Source: Phyllobacterium sp. OV277 (GTDB lineage Bacteria; Pseudomonadota; Alphaproteobacteria; Rhizobiales; Rhizobiaceae). From it: a stretch of DNA of 64,000 bases. The notes beneath the pieces were generated by a model. That model searched no databases, had not been told where the DNA came from, and worked only from the letters and a program-made list of their open reading frames with translations. Position 1 is the first letter of the stretch. Each line of letters begins with the position of its first letter. Location: NCBI RefSeq assembly GCF_900104355.1, contig NZ_FNIY01000002.1:434001-498000 (forward strand), given 5' to 3'. Below are positions 44,872-55,375 of the stretch, in pieces. Position numbers and translations under genes: made by a program.

Positions 44872-45588
44872 TTAGGCGACCGCCATTTTCTGCAGGGAAA
44901 CCAGACGGGTAATGCCGTTGCGGGCAAGATCCATCAATGCCAGCAGTTCTTCCTGCGAGAATGGCTCGCCTTCCGCCGTTCCCTGCACTTCCACAATACC
45001 ACCCTTGCCGGTCATGACGAAGTTGGCATCGGTCTGTGCCGTTGAATCCTCGGCATAATCGAGATCGATAACCGGCGTACCGTTGGAAATACCGCAGGAA
45101 ATCGCCGCGACATGATCCTTCAGCACTTTTTCGACCTTGAGCATCTGGCGGGTTTCCATCCAGCGCAGGCATTCATGCAAGGCAACCCAACCGCCGGTGA
45201 TAGCAGCGGTGCGCGTACCGCCATCCGCCTGAATGACATCACAATCGACGGTGATCTGCACTTCGCCCAACGCCTGCAGGTCCACTACAGCGCGCAACGA
45301 ACGGGCGATCAGCCGCTGGATTTCCAAAGTACGACCACCCTGCTTGCCGGATGAGGCCTCGCGGCGCATGCGGTCGCCGGTGGAGCGTGGCAACATGCCA
45401 TATTCCGCTGTTACCCAGCCCTTGCCGGTGTTGCGCATCCAGCCCGGGACCTTTTCCTCAAGGCTGGCGGTGCACAGAACGTGCGTATCGCCAAACTTGA
45501 CCAGGCACGAGCCTTCAGCATGTTTGGAAACACCGCGCTCGAAGGAAATGGCGCGCATTTCGTCTGGGGCTCGTTTGGAAGGACGCAT
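44872..45588 (-). CDS. rph: Ribonuclease PH
   Basis: 238 residues, normal length. [20 protein letters not shown] (N-terminal RNA site), [11 protein letters not shown] (active-site loop) and [19 protein letters not shown] (phosphate and metal site) identify RNase PH, a phosphate-dependent 3' exoribonuclease that trims tRNA precursors. It forms a hexamer. First gene of the rph-VOC-rdgB-hemW-rsmI-yraN operon, divergent from hrcA. Confidence 0.97.
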   Translation of the reverse strand: MRPSKRAPDEMRAISFERGVSKHAEGSCLVKFGDTHVLCTASLEEKVPGWMRNTGKGWVTAEYGMLPRSTGDRMRREASSGKQGGRTLEIQRLIARSLRAVVDLQALGEVQITVDCDVIQADGGTRTAAITGGWVALHECLRWMETRQMLKVEKVLKDHVAAISCGISNGTPVIDLDYAEDSTAQTDANFVMTGKGGIVEVQGTAEGEPFSQEELLALMDLARNGITRLVSLQKMAVA

Positions 45589-45724
45589 GGAATGACCTCT
45601 TGAAAATATGTTTGTCCGGCCTTTTAGAGCAATGGACGCTTAAATGGAACCATGCAGCAAAAGCTTTGATGATTGGACCGACAATGCCTATATTCCCTGA
45701 CAGGAAACAAGGGCGTTACACAGA

Positions 45725-46795
45725 ATGAACAGGGCAGTCACTCCCGAACCATTGCAATCGCTAGACCAGCGATCGCGAGATATCTTTCGGCGCATTGTCG
45801 AGAGCTATCTTGGCGATGGCGAACCGGTTGGGTCGCGCAATCTTTCGCGGATACTACCGGTTGCACTTTCGCCTGCGACAATCCGCAATGTGATGAGTGA
45901 TCTGGAGCATCTCGGCCTTGTCTATGCGCCGCATATCTCGGCTGGACGTCTGCCGACGCAACTCGGCCTGCGATTCTTTGTCGATGCCTTCATGGAAGTC
46001 GGCGACCTTTCCTCGGACGAGCGCAATTCCATCGAGGCACAGGTTCGGGCGGGTGGTGATGCCCAATCAACCGAGAATGTTTTGACGCAAGCCAGCCAAC
46101 TCCTTTCCGGCATGTCGCGCGGTGCGGGACTTGTTCTGGCAACGAAAGCGGAAGGCGCGCTCAAGCACATCGAATTCGTGCGGCTGGAGCCGACAAAGGC
46201 GCTGGCGGTGCTGGTTACACAGAGCGGCGATATCGAAAACCGGGTGATTGATTTGCCGCCCGGCGTCACGCCCTCCCAATTGATTGAGGCGTCGAATTTC
46301 CTCAATGCCCATATTCAAGGCCGCACCATCACCGAAGCGCGCGCCGAAATCGCACGCCTGAAGGACGAGACCCAGCAGGCGCTCGATGCACTATCACAGC
46401 ATCTGGTCGAAGAAGGGCTGGCAGTCTGGGGTGGAGCAGGCGGCGGACAACCGCCACGGCTGATTGTGCGCGGACGCGGCAATCTGCTCGATTCGATCAA
46501 TGCTGAGGCTGACCTTGACCGCCTGCGTCATCTCTTTGATGACCTTGAAACCAAGGAAGGCACGATACAACTGCTTGATCTGGCAGAAGCGGGCTCGGGA
46601 GTGCGTATTTTCATCGGCTCGGAGAACAAGCTGTTCTCGCTTTCGGGTTCATCGCTGGTTATCGCCCCCTATCGCGACTCGGAACAGCGGGTTATCGGCG
46701 CGCTCGGCGTTATCGGTCCAACGCGGCTTAACTATGCGCGGATTGTTCCCATGGTGGATTATACGGCACAACTGGTCTCAAGACTGTTGCGTTAG
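45725..46795 (+). CDS. hrcA: Heat-inducible transcription repressor HrcA
   Basis: 356 residues. The N-terminal winged helix ([41 protein letters not shown]) is followed by the dimer and GAF-like domains ([43 protein letters not shown]). It represses groESL and related operons through CIRCE elements; its activity depends on GroEL. No CIRCE sequence is seen upstream of hrcA or grpE here. It is 129 bp before grpE. Confidence 0.96.
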   Translation: MNRAVTPEPLQSLDQRSRDIFRRIVESYLGDGEPVGSRNLSRILPVALSPATIRNVMSDLEHLGLVYAPHISAGRLPTQLGLRFFVDAFMEVGDLSSDERNSIEAQVRAGGDAQSTENVLTQASQLLSGMSRGAGLVLATKAEGALKHIEFVRLEPTKALAVLVTQSGDIENRVIDLPPGVTPSQLIEASNFLNAHIQGRTITEARAEIARLKDETQQALDALSQHLVEEGLAVWGGAGGGQPPRLIVRGRGNLLDSINAEADLDRLRHLFDDLETKEGTIQLLDLAEAGSGVRIFIGSENKLFSLSGSSLVIAPYRDSEQRVIGALGVIGPTRLNYARIVPMVDYTAQLVSRLLR

Positions 46796-46821
46796 CTCCG
46801 GTTGTACCATTCTGCTGCGTG

Positions 46822-46854
46822 AACTTGCCCTACTAACTTGCCCTACTCAGGGCA
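46822..46854 (+). repeat. Tandem 13-bp repeat and small hairpin after hrcA
   Basis: AACTTGCCCTACT occurs twice in a row (46822-46834, 46835-46847). The second copy runs into TGCCCT-ACTC-AGGGCA-TTT, a 6-bp hairpin that could be a weak terminator between hrcA and grpE. Confidence 0.6.
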
Positions 46855-46924
46855 TTTGCACTTGATTTTCATGGCCTAAACCTCGATATCCAGCGCACAT
46901 TGGATTTATGAACGGACAGGATAG

Positions 46925-47638
46925 ATGACTGAAGAAAAGAAACATCATGACGCACCCGATCTCGATCAGCGCGATCTGAAGAATCCGCGCGACCGTGATG
47001 CGCTGAAGCGTGCCGCCGATGATTTTCTGAAATCACGCAAGGCGGAAGAATACGCCATGGCGCAGGAAGAGGAAGACGAGGCGCAAGCCATCAGCAGCGC
47101 CGAACTGGACGCATTGCGCGCCGAAAACGGCGATCTGAGGGACCAGTTGCTGCGGCTAGCCGCTGACATGGAAAACCTGCGCAAGCGTACAGCACGCGAC
47201 GTGCATGACGCACGTTCCTATTCGGTTGCAAACTTTGCCCGCGACATGCTGTCGGTTTCCGACAATCTGAAGCGCACGCTCGAAGCCATTCCTGCCGACG
47301 CACTTGCCAATGGCGATGCGGGTTTCAAAACCCTCGCCGAGGGCGTGGAACTCACTGAGCGTTCGATGATGTCGGCGCTGGAACGCCATGGCGTAAAGAA
47401 GATCGAACCACAGGGCCAGCGTTTCGACCCGAATTTCCATCAGGCCATGTATGAGATCCCCAACACCGACGTGCCGCACAACACAGTGCTGCAGGTGGCG
47501 CAAAGCGGGTTTGTCATTGGCGACCGCATGTTGCGTCCGGCACTGGTCGGCGTTTCCAAGGGCGGCCCCAAGCAAGCTACGGGCGAAGGTCAGGCGGAGC
47601 CGGGCCCTATCAATCCACAGGCTGAAAAAGACGCATAA
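46925..47638 (+). CDS. grpE: Nucleotide exchange factor GrpE
   Basis: 237 residues. A charged, low-complexity N-terminal coil (residues 1-60), the long dimer helix ([29 protein letters not shown]) and the C-terminal beta domain ([47 protein letters not shown]). It releases ADP from DnaK and acts as a thermosensor. It is longer than the E. coli protein (197) owing to the N-terminal coil and a short C-terminal tail. Confidence 0.96.
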   Translation: MTEEKKHHDAPDLDQRDLKNPRDRDALKRAADDFLKSRKAEEYAMAQEEEDEAQAISSAELDALRAENGDLRDQLLRLAADMENLRKRTARDVHDARSYSVANFARDMLSVSDNLKRTLEAIPADALANGDAGFKTLAEGVELTERSMMSALERHGVKKIEPQGQRFDPNFHQAMYEIPNTDVPHNTVLQVAQSGFVIGDRMLRPALVGVSKGGPKQATGEGQAEPGPINPQAEKDA

Positions 47639-47655
47639 TCAAAGCGCCTTCATGT

Positions 47656-47696
47656 GAAAAAGGGCCAGATACGGGTAACGGTGTCTGGCCTTTTTC
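47656..47696 (+). terminator. Intrinsic terminator of grpE
   Basis: GAAAAAGGGCCAGA pairs with TCTGGCCTTTTTC across a 14-base loop, with the U-tract as part of the stem. Confidence 0.88.
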
Positions 47697-47757
47697 ATTT
47701 CGCTATTTACCGTCCGGATTGGCCGTGTTCTACCTCTGGTAAAAGGGGGAGCGGTCG

Positions 47758-48411
47758 ATGACATTGATCCAGATATTCAATTATGCGGGCGTTTTTGTCT
47801 TTGCTGCTACGGGCGGTCTTGCCGCCTCACGCCGCCAGCTTGATATCATCGCCTTTGTGTTTCTGGCTGCGGTAACAGGCATTGGCGGTGGAACCTTGCG
47901 CGATCTCATTCTCGGGGTTCCGGTCTTTTGGGTGAGAGAGCCCGGCTATATCCTCGTCTGCGCCGCAGCCGCTGTCCTTGTCTATTTCTCCGCCAATCTG
48001 CTGGAATCGCGCTACCGGCTTTTGCTCTGGCTTGATGCGCTCGGACTTGCCGCCTACAGCGTCATGGGTGCAGCCAAGGGGTTGGCACTTGGATTTGATC
48101 CGGCGATTGCCGTTGTCACCGGTATTCTAACGGCCACATTTGGCGGCGTACTGCGCGATATTGTATCGGGGGAACCGTCTGTGCTGATGCGGCGCGAGAT
48201 TTACGTAACGGCAGCGCTTGCCGGTTCGGCCGCCTATACGATCCTGCTTGGACTTTCGGCAGGGCCGGAGGTTTCGGCGCTGCTCGCCGCCCTCACCGCT
48301 TTCACGGTGCGTGGCGGCGCGCTGTATTTTGGCTGGACGCTACCCAACTATCATAAACCGGGCCGCACGCCTGAAGAACTCAAGCGTGACGGCATTGTGC
48401 GGTCAGAGTAA
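47758..48411 (+). CDS. Trimeric intracellular cation channel (TRIC)/UPF0126 family membrane protein
   Basis: 217 residues with seven predicted membrane segments in two similar halves, each with the glycine-rich motif (VTGIGGGTLRDLILG and LTATFGGVLRDIVSGEPSVLM) of the TRIC/YicG family. Prokaryotic members form trimeric potassium-permeable channels. An alternative is a glycine transporter role reported for YicG relatives. The gene ends overlap with the adenosine kinase gene by 9 bp on the opposite strand. Confidence 0.88.
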   Translation: MTLIQIFNYAGVFVFAATGGLAASRRQLDIIAFVFLAAVTGIGGGTLRDLILGVPVFWVREPGYILVCAAAAVLVYFSANLLESRYRLLLWLDALGLAAYSVMGAAKGLALGFDPAIAVVTGILTATFGGVLRDIVSGEPSVLMRREIYVTAALAGSAAYTILLGLSAGPEVSALLAALTAFTVRGGALYFGWTLPNYHKPGRTPEELKRDGIVRSE

Positions 48412-49395
48412 TCCGGCCTGCTGCGCGGCAATCTTCAGGTTTTGTGCGGGACGCGGGCCAATCTGCTGGATGACAAGACCGGCTGTCAGCGAACCCAGTT
48501 TCGCGCAATCGGTCAATGACCGGCCATTGGTATAGCCGAACAGAAAACCCGACGCGTAGAGATCGCCAGCGCCTGTCGTATCAACCAGTTCGGCAATCTC
48601 GATAGCAGGAACCGCGACAGTTTCATCCTTCGAAACAACAACCGAGCCCTTTTCGGAACGCGTGATGGCGGCCAGTTTGCAATCCTTGCGGATCGCATTG
48701 AGACCCTTTTCGAAGTCGTCGGTCTGATACAATGATTTGAGTTCCGCCTCGTTGGCGAAGACGATATCAACCGTGCCGGAACGCATCAGATCGAGGAATT
48801 CCTCGCGATAACGATCGACACAGAACGGATCTGATAGCGTCATCGATACTTCACGCTTGTGCTCATGGGCAATTTTTGCCGAGAGGCGGATGGCTTCCTT
48901 GGCCCGGGGCGGGTCCCAGAGATAACCTTCGAAATAGGTCACCTTGGCTTCGGATACTTTTGAACTTTCCACATCTTCCGGTCCAAGCTCGACGCAGGCA
49001 CCAAGATACGTGTTCATCGAACGCTCTCCATCGGGCGTTACGAAAATCATGGAGCGGGCCGTGGGCGGCGGTGCTTTCAGAACACGCGTATCGAAGGCGA
49101 CGCCCTGGGCACGGATGTCATGGGTAAAGATATGGCCGAGCGGGTCATCGGCCACCTTGCCGAAATAGGCAGCGCGGCCACCAAGGCTGGCAACGCCCGC
49201 CGCTGTATTGCCCGCGCTTCCGCCTGACGCTTCGATCGCCGGGCCCATGCGTTCATACAGAAATTCCGCACGGTCGGCATCGATCAGATTCATCGCATTT
49301 TTGATGATACCGTTCTTGACGATAAAATCATCATCCGTGCGGGCTATGATATCGACAATGGCATTGCCGATGCAAAGCACGTCATAACTCGACAT
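48403..49395 (-). CDS. Adenosine kinase (PfkB family)
   Basis: 330 residues. The N-terminus CIGNAIVDIIART and GGSAGNTAAGVASLGGRAAYFGKVADD fit the ribokinase fold; DTTGAGDLYASGFLFG is the PfkB signature with the catalytic Asp. Length and the ERSMNTYLGA loop fit the adenosine-kinase branch common in alphaproteobacteria. It phosphorylates adenosine to AMP in salvage. It converges with the TRIC gene. Confidence 0.88.
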   Translation of the reverse strand: MSSYDVLCIGNAIVDIIARTDDDFIVKNGIIKNAMNLIDADRAEFLYERMGPAIEASGGSAGNTAAGVASLGGRAAYFGKVADDPLGHIFTHDIRAQGVAFDTRVLKAPPPTARSMIFVTPDGERSMNTYLGACVELGPEDVESSKVSEAKVTYFEGYLWDPPRAKEAIRLSAKIAHEHKREVSMTLSDPFCVDRYREEFLDLMRSGTVDIVFANEAELKSLYQTDDFEKGLNAIRKDCKLAAITRSEKGSVVVSKDETVAVPAIEIAELVDTTGAGDLYASGFLFGYTNGRSLTDCAKLGSLTAGLVIQQIGPRPAQNLKIAAQQAGLL

Positions 49396-49614
49396 GAAAA
49401 CTCCAGGATTGATTCAATTGCAGTTCTTGGCCTCTCACGGTCCGATTCTGACATTTGCATGGTTCGCGTGATGTCAAATTCGTTCCATTCATTTGCCAAG
49501 TCCTAGCGGGAACGATAGGCGTTGACTACCCCCAATAAGTGTCACCGCCTTGTCTGTGCCGAAGTCGTTCCCTATGTCGGAAGTTCCCGAGTGGCCAAAA
49601 AGGATGATGGCACA

Positions 49615-50331
49615 ATGATCTTTGAAAGCGCACGCGCCGCCGCAAGCCATCTGTTTCGGCCGGAATTTCGATCCGTGCTGTGGAAATCACTCGGGATGAC
49701 CATTCTGCTGCTCATCGGAGCGTGGTTTGGACTGCGGGAATTGTTTGAAGTGCTGGCTCTGCCGTTTTTCGATCAGTGGATGCCAGATCTGCCATCCTGG
49801 GCCGGTTGGTTTGGTTTTATTGCAGCAATTCTTGCCAGTATTGTCCTTGCACTGGGGCTGGCACTGCTGATTGCTCCGGTTTCAGCCATCGTTGCCGGGC
49901 TGTTTCTCGACGACGTGGCGGAAGTTGTGGAAAAGTCAGATTATCCGCTCGATCCAAGAGGCCGCCCGCTGCCGGTGCTGCGCTCCTTCGTGCTTTCGCT
50001 GAAATTTATGGGCGTCGTTATCATCGGGAATATCATCGCTCTGCTGATGCTGCTGATCCCCGGCGTCAACATCATCGCGTTCTTCGTGGTCAACGGTTAT
50101 CTGCTCGGTCGCGAATTCTTCGAATTTGCCGCCATGCGGTTTCGCCCGGAAATGGAAGCCAAGGCGCTGCGGTCAAAACATTCAATAACGGTGTTTCTGG
50201 CTGGTCTTGTGATTGCAGCCTTTATGGCTATCCCCATCCTCAACCTGCTGACGCCGCTGTTTGCAGCCGCCATGATGGTGCATCTGCACAAGGCGGTCGC
50301 GCAGTCGGAACCCCCTGCCGCATTGCGCTAG
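49615..50331 (+). CDS. EI24/CysZ-like membrane protein
   Basis: 238 residues from ATG 49615; earlier in-frame starts have no clear ribosome-binding site. Four or five hydrophobic stretches, with the conserved YPLDPRGRPLPVLRSFVLSLKFMG loop and IIALLMLLIPGVN, typical of the EI24/CysZ family. CysZ imports sulfate for assimilation in enterics; the alphaproteobacterial branch is less well known. Its stop overlaps the convergent nth stop (CTAG). Confidence 0.82.
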   Translation: MIFESARAAASHLFRPEFRSVLWKSLGMTILLLIGAWFGLRELFEVLALPFFDQWMPDLPSWAGWFGFIAAILASIVLALGLALLIAPVSAIVAGLFLDDVAEVVEKSDYPLDPRGRPLPVLRSFVLSLKFMGVVIIGNIIALLMLLIPGVNIIAFFVVNGYLLGREFFEFAAMRFRPEMEAKALRSKHSITVFLAGLVIAAFMAIPILNLLTPLFAAAMMVHLHKAVAQSEPPAALR

Positions 50332-51095
50332 AAGACTTGCGGCGGCAGAGGCACCAGCGGCGCTGGCATTTCCGATGTTTTCTCGGCTGATTTGCAGATA
50401 TCGGCGATGACACAGGCGGTGCATTCCGGTTTACGGGCTTTGCAGACGTAGCGGCCATGCAGAATCAGCCAATGATGGGCGTGATAAAGATATTCCGCCG
50501 GGATGATTTTCATCAGCTTGGCTTCTACCTGATCCGGCGTCTTGCCGGGAGCGAGGCCAAGCCGGTTGCCGATGCGGAATATATGCGTGTCGACAGCCAT
50601 CGTTGCCTGTCCGAACGCCATGCTGAGCACGACATTGGCCGTCTTGCGGCCCACACCGGGAAGCTTGACCAGTTCGTCGCGATCATCCGGCACCTGACTG
50701 CCATAATCGCGGATCAGAGCTTCCGAGAGGGCAATGACATTCTTCGCCTTGTTGCGCCAAAGGCCAATGGTACGGATATATTCTCCGACACTTTCCACGC
50801 CAAGATCGCGCATTTTCTCCGGCGTGTCGGCCACTTTGAACAGGGCGCGTGTTGCCTTGTTGACACCGATATCGGTTGCCTGAGCGGAAAGCGCAACCGC
50901 GACAAGCAGTGTGAAGGCGTTGACATGTTCCAACTCGCCCTTGGGTTCTGGGCGCTGGATGGAGAACCGGCGAAAAATCTCATGAATCTCATCAGCCGTA
51001 TAGCGCGTACCCGCGACAAGACGTGGCTTCTTTGCCGTTTTTCCGGCAATTGCACTCACGTCAATCTGATCAACTTTGCTCTTGGGATTTTCCAT
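50328..51095 (-). CDS. nth: Endonuclease III
   Basis: 255 residues from ATG 51095; an in-frame ATG at 51119 would overlap the DUF2244 start. The helix-hairpin-helix and catalytic Lys are in LPGVGRKTANVVLSMAF, the catalytic Asp is in AVDTHIFRI, and the [4Fe-4S] loop CKARKPECTACVIADIC (Cys-x6-Cys-x2-Cys-x5-Cys) is complete. A bifunctional glycosylase/AP lyase for oxidised pyrimidines. The N-terminal 25 residues are a basic extension. Confidence 0.96.
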   Translation of the reverse strand: MENPKSKVDQIDVSAIAGKTAKKPRLVAGTRYTADEIHEIFRRFSIQRPEPKGELEHVNAFTLLVAVALSAQATDIGVNKATRALFKVADTPEKMRDLGVESVGEYIRTIGLWRNKAKNVIALSEALIRDYGSQVPDDRDELVKLPGVGRKTANVVLSMAFGQATMAVDTHIFRIGNRLGLAPGKTPDQVEAKLMKIIPAEYLYHAHHWLILHGRYVCKARKPECTACVIADICKSAEKTSEMPAPLVPLPPQVF

Positions 51096-51117
51096 GACCC
51101 TTCTATACTCAAGCGTC

Positions 51118-51624
51118 ATGAGCCAAACAATGAACCCAATTGACGCTGCCGTGCGCAATGAAGAGGAAATCTTCCGCGCCCTTCTTGTGCCGCACCGCTC
51201 GCTTGGACAAAAAGGGTTTCTCATTGTCATGGCTGCTATTGGCGGCTCCAGTTTTCTGACCGGACTGTTCTTCCTTTCGCTCGGCGCATGGCCTGTTTTC
51301 GGCTTCTTCGGGCTTGATGTGCTTTTGGTCTACCTTGCCTTCCGCATGAATTATTCGGCAGCGAAAGCCCATGAAGAGGTCAGCGTTTCGCGCATAACAT
51401 TGCAGATCAAACAGGTAGCGCCGTCAGGACGCACGAAACTACACGAGTTCAACCCCTTCTGGACGCGGTTCAGCGTGGCCCGTCATGAGGAAATTGGCAT
51501 TACGTCCATGCGCGTCGAGGGACAGGGAAAGGCCGTTACAATCGGCTCATTTCTCAATCCCGATGACCGCGAAAGCTTTGCATCGGCCTTTACGCGTGCT
51601 TTGGCCACAGCCAAGGGCCGATAG
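51118..51624 (+). CDS. DUF2244 family membrane protein
   Basis: 168 residues from ATG 51118 (ATG 51130 is an alternative; both lack a good ribosome-binding site). Two hydrophobic helices near residues 36-80, then a beta-rich domain with NPFWTRFSVARHEEIGIT and VTIGSFLNPDDRESFASAF, which marks DUF2244. Inner membrane, function unknown. Its start is only 22 bp from the divergent nth start. Confidence 0.85.
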   Translation: MSQTMNPIDAAVRNEEEIFRALLVPHRSLGQKGFLIVMAAIGGSSFLTGLFFLSLGAWPVFGFFGLDVLLVYLAFRMNYSAAKAHEEVSVSRITLQIKQVAPSGRTKLHEFNPFWTRFSVARHEEIGITSMRVEGQGKAVTIGSFLNPDDRESFASAFTRALATAKGR

Positions 51625-51799
51625 TTTTCACAAGGTGCAAGAATCGGGTGGCAGATCAGGCACCTGCATGGTCATATGACACTCAACAGAGCCCTTTATG
51701 TCCATCCTATTTGCATGAAGTGCTTCAGATGAATTGAAAGCCTTGAACCGGCCTTGGCGATGTAACGCACCCGGCACAGGCCTGAATGAGGTAAAGATC

Positions 51800-52705
51800 A
51801 TGAAACCCCATGCCATACTTCAAAATGACATCACGCCGACAGGCAATGACTATGCCATCGTCAGCCATATCATCGAGCGAATCAGCGAGGATTATCGCGA
51901 TCAACCATCGCTTGAAACACTGGCCAAGGATGCGGGTCTATCGCCGACAGCATTGCAGAAGCTTTTCACCCGCTGGGCAGGTCTGTCACCGAAAGGCTTT
52001 TTGCAGGCAGTGACCATCGATCATGCACGGCGCCTGCTTGACGAAGGAATGCCTTTGCTTGAAACGGCCTATGAAACAGGCCTTTCCGGTCCGAGCCGCC
52101 TGCATGACTTGTTTGTCACCCATGAAGGCATGTCCCCCGGCGATTACAAGACGCGCGGCGCGGGGCTCATCGTCCGCTATGGTTTCCATATCTCGCCATT
52201 CGGCCGCGCACTGGTCATGGTGACAGATCGCGGCCTCGCCGGTCTGGCCTTTGCCGATCAGGGCCAGGAGCGTGAAGCTTTAGGCGATATGACATCGCGC
52301 TGGCCCAATGCCACCTATGTGGAGGATCTCAACGCAACATCACCCTATGCGGCGCGGGTATTTGATCCGGCTGAATGGCGCTCCGACCGGCCGCTGAAGG
52401 TTGTCATGATCGGAACGGACTTCCAGCTTCGCGTCTGGGAAGCCCTGTTGAAGGTCCCTATGGGCAGGGCTTGTGCCTATTCGGATATTGCTCAGGACAT
52501 CGGTTCGCCCAAGGCTTCCCGCGCTGTTGGTGCTGCGGTTGGTGCCAATCCGCTCTCCTTTGTGGTTCCGTGTCATCGCGCCGTTGGAAAATCGGGCGCT
52601 TTGACCGGCTACCACTGGGGCCTGACCCGCAAACGCGCCATTCTGGGCTGGGAAGCCGGACAGATGGGCGACCCTGACCAGCTCGATATGGCGCGCTCCG
52701 GCTGA
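51800..52705 (+). CDS. Ada-like fusion of AraC HTH and O6-methylguanine-DNA methyltransferase
   Basis: 301 residues from ATG 51800 with GAGGT upstream. Residues about 20-115 are an AraC-type HTH pair ([39 protein letters not shown]), and residues about 130-290 the methyltransferase, with PCHR (Cys258) as alkyl acceptor and [12 protein letters not shown] just before it. The N-terminal Ada zinc domain that senses methyl phosphotriesters is absent. It repairs O6-alkylguanine; how it would sense damage as an activator is unclear. An intrinsic terminator follows. Confidence 0.92.
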   Translation: MKPHAILQNDITPTGNDYAIVSHIIERISEDYRDQPSLETLAKDAGLSPTALQKLFTRWAGLSPKGFLQAVTIDHARRLLDEGMPLLETAYETGLSGPSRLHDLFVTHEGMSPGDYKTRGAGLIVRYGFHISPFGRALVMVTDRGLAGLAFADQGQEREALGDMTSRWPNATYVEDLNATSPYAARVFDPAEWRSDRPLKVVMIGTDFQLRVWEALLKVPMGRACAYSDIAQDIGSPKASRAVGAAVGANPLSFVVPCHRAVGKSGALTGYHWGLTRKRAILGWEAGQMGDPDQLDMARSG

Positions 52706-52728
52706 TCGCCACATCCTCCCGCAGACAA

Positions 52729-52756
52729 AAAAGCCCGGCAGAAATGCCGGGCTTTT
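52729..52756 (+). terminator. Intrinsic terminator after the Ada-like gene
   Basis: AAAAGCCCGGCA, loop GAAA, TGCCGGGCTTTT, then CATTTTT; 23 bp after the stop. Confidence 0.92.
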
Positions 52757-52785
52757 CATTTTTCCAAGAAACTTTCGAGCAGGCC

Positions 52786-52816
52786 TTGACCTTCCAGTTA
52801 CTGGAAAGATTACCTT
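52786..52816 (+). promoter_or_regulatory. CueR-type promoter of copA
   Basis: -35 TTGACC (52786-52791), a long 19-bp spacer, and a -10-like TACCTT (52811-52816). The spacer holds the dyad TTCCAGT-T-ACTGGAA. This is the MerR-family layout and is very near the E. coli copA promoter (TTGACC, TTCC...GGAA dyad, 19 bp). The cueR gene downstream encodes the matching activator. Confidence 0.9.
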
Positions 52817-52854
52817 TGCATCACTATCTCATTACCCATGTCGAAAGTTCTATC

Positions 52855-55368
52855 ATGAAACATGACCATTCCGCCCATCACAATCATGCCCATGACACCC
52901 ACGGGCATAGCTGTTGCAGCACGCATAAGGATGAGACGGATGTCGTCCGTGATCCCGTGTGCGGCATGCTGGTGGACCCTGCTGCGGGCAAGCCCACGGC
53001 TGAGCACGCGGGCCGCGTGTTTCATTTCTGCTCGGCCGGTTGCCATAGCAAATTCGTTGCTCACCCCGAATCTTATCTGACTGCGGTTGATCCAGTCTGC
53101 GGCATGACTGTCGACCGGGCGACGGCCAGACATTTTCTGCGGCACGACAATGAAAAATATTATCTCTGCTCGGCAAGCTGCATGGCAAAGTTTGAAAAGG
53201 CACCTGAAGATTATCTCGGTGACCGGCCAGCGCCAAAGCCTGTGCCCGCAGGCACGCAATATACCTGCCCGATGCATCCGGAAATCATCAAAGATGGTCC
53301 CGGCGCGTGCCCGCTTTGCGGCATGGCTCTGGAGCCGATGGGTATACCGACAGGCGATGAAGGCCCCAACCCTGAACTCGTGGATTTCACCCGCCGGTTC
53401 TGGATCAGCGCGCTGTGTTCTGTACCACTGCTGTTGATCACGATGGGCCCGATGCTTGGCTTGCCGTTCCGTGAATGGATTGGCGAAAGCCGCGCAGGGT
53501 GGCTGGAATTTGTATTGGCAACCCCGGTTGTTCTGTGGGCAGCCATACCATTCTTTGAAAGGGCATGGGCTTCCTTCGTCAATCGCAGCCCGAATATGTG
53601 GACGCTGATCGCAATCGGTGTCGGCGCGGCCTATGCTTTCAGTGTCGTAGCGACACTGTTTCCCGACATTTTTCCGCATGCATTCCGCATGCATGGCGGC
53701 GCTGTGCCGGTTTATTTCGAAGCCGCTGCCGTTATCGTTACACTGGTATTCCTCGGGCAAATTCTCGAGCTGAAAGCGCGTGAACGTACAGGCTCGGCGA
53801 TCCGCGCATTGCTTGATCTTGCACCAAAAACAGCGCGCCGCGTGGCTGCTGATGGCACGGAAAACGATATTCCGCTGGATGAGGTGGTGGCCGGAGACCG
53901 GTTGCGGGTGCGTCCAGGCGAAAGCGTTCCCGTGGATGGCATCGTCTTGGAAGGCCGTTCTTCCATAGACGAATCCATGCTCACGGGCGAACCGCTCCCC
54001 ATCGAAAAGACCGAGAACGATATGGTGACGGGCGGCACGCTTAATCGCAACGGCACGCTGCTGATCAAGGCGGAAAAGGTGGGCGCCGATACGGTCCTGT
54101 CGCAGATCGTCGGCATGGTTGCGACCGCCCAGCGCTCACGCGCGCCCATTCAGGGACTGGCGGACCGGGTGGCCAGCTATTTTGTACCGGCGGTGGTCCT
54201 CGTTGCCATTGTTTCGTTTATTGCATGGGCATGGTTCGGGCCTGAACCCGGCATGATCTATGGCCTTGTGGCTGCTGTTTCGGTGCTGATCATCGCCTGC
54301 CCCTGTGCGCTGGGTCTTGCGACCCCCATGTCGATCATGACCGCCACGGGACGAGGTGCGCAGGCCGGTGTTTTAATCAAGGATGCGGAAGCGCTGGAGC
54401 GCTTTGCCAGCGTCGATACGCTGATCGTGGACAAAACAGGCACTCTGACCGAAGGCAAACCGAAACTCACCGATATCGTTTCGGCTGGTTCACTGCCTGA
54501 CGACCAATTGCTCGTCCTTGCGGCGACACTCGAAACGGGTTCGGAACATCCGCTTGCCGAAGCCATTGTCGAGGGTGCGAAGACACGCAATCTCGCTTTG
54601 CTCAAGGCGGAGCAATTTGAGGCGATCACGGGCAAGGGCGTTTCCGGTACCGTTGAGAAATGGACTGTCGCCTTGGGCAACAGAGCGATGATGCAGGATA
54701 TCGGTGCTGATATCGCTTCCTTGAGCGGCAAGGCGGATACATTGCGCGCAGGCGGCAAGAGCGTGCTTTTCATTGCCGTCGATGGCAAGGCTGCCGGTAT
54801 CATTGCCGTGGCTGATCCCATCAAGTCCACAACGGCGGAAGCCATCCGCCTTCTGCATAAGGCTGGCCTCAGGATCATCATGGCCACCGGTGACAACCGT
54901 ATAACAGCACAGTCGGTTGCTTCACAGCTCGGCATTGACGAGGTGCGCGCGGACATGCTGCCCGAAAGCAAGAAACAGCTGGTCGATGAGTTGCGGGCAA
55001 AGGGTGCAAAGATTGCCATGGCCGGTGACGGCGTCAACGATGCGCCTGCGCTTGCGGCAGCCGATGTCGGCATTGCCATGGGCACCGGTGCGGATGTAGC
55101 CATGGAAAGCGCCGGTATCACCCTGGTGAAGGGCGATCTTAACGGCATTGTTCGCGCTCGTTATCTGGCTGACGCAACGATCCGCAACATCAAGCAGAAC
55201 CTGTTCTTCGCCTTCGTCTATAATGTGCTTGGTGTGCCGGTTGCAGCCGGTGTTCTCTACCCCGTCTTCGGGGCAATGCTTTCGCCCATGCTGGCAGCAG
55301 CGGCAATGAGCCTTTCTTCCGTATCGGTTATTGCCAATGCATTGCGGCTGCGGACGCTGAAACTGTGA
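52855..55368 (+). CDS. copA: Copper-exporting P1B-type ATPase with YHS domains
   Basis: 837 residues from ATG 52855. N-terminus: a His-rich stretch ([17 protein letters not shown]), two YHS domains (VRDPVCGML...[17 protein letters not shown]...YYLCSASC), then a heavy-metal-binding CPMHPEI...CPLCGM motif. No HMA (GMTCxxC) domain exists. The core has eight membrane segments, TGE in the actuator (LTGEPLPI), the ion-binding CPC at 482-484, phosphorylated Asp526 in DKTGT, and [13 protein letters not shown] and cueR support Cu(I) export; silver is possible. Preceded by a CueR promoter, with cueR 7 bp behind. Confidence 0.95.
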   Translation: MKHDHSAHHNHAHDTHGHSCCSTHKDETDVVRDPVCGMLVDPAAGKPTAEHAGRVFHFCSAGCHSKFVAHPESYLTAVDPVCGMTVDRATARHFLRHDNEKYYLCSASCMAKFEKAPEDYLGDRPAPKPVPAGTQYTCPMHPEIIKDGPGACPLCGMALEPMGIPTGDEGPNPELVDFTRRFWISALCSVPLLLITMGPMLGLPFREWIGESRAGWLEFVLATPVVLWAAIPFFERAWASFVNRSPNMWTLIAIGVGAAYAFSVVATLFPDIFPHAFRMHGGAVPVYFEAAAVIVTLVFLGQILELKARERTGSAIRALLDLAPKTARRVAADGTENDIPLDEVVAGDRLRVRPGESVPVDGIVLEGRSSIDESMLTGEPLPIEKTENDMVTGGTLNRNGTLLIKAEKVGADTVLSQIVGMVATAQRSRAPIQGLADRVASYFVPAVVLVAIVSFIAWAWFGPEPGMIYGLVAAVSVLIIACPCALGLATPMSIMTATGRGAQAGVLIKDAEALERFASVDTLIVDKTGTLTEGKPKLTDIVSAGSLPDDQLLVLAATLETGSEHPLAEAIVEGAKTRNLALLKAEQFEAITGKGVSGTVEKWTVALGNRAMMQDIGADIASLSGKADTLRAGGKSVLFIAVDGKAAGIIAVADPIKSTTAEAIRLLHKAGLRIIMATGDNRITAQSVASQLGIDEVRADMLPESKKQLVDELRAKGAKIAMAGDGVNDAPALAAADVGIAMGTGADVAMESAGITLVKGDLNGIVRARYLADATIRNIKQNLFFAFVYNVLGVPVAAGVLYPVFGAMLSPMLAAAAMSLSSVSVIANALRLRTLKL

Positions 55369-55375
55369 GGTTCCC

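Noticed and set aside
45589-46924. CIRCE operator near hrcA or grpE
   Set aside because: Looked for TTAGCACTC-N9-GAGTGCTAA on both strands; no match in the intergenic regions.
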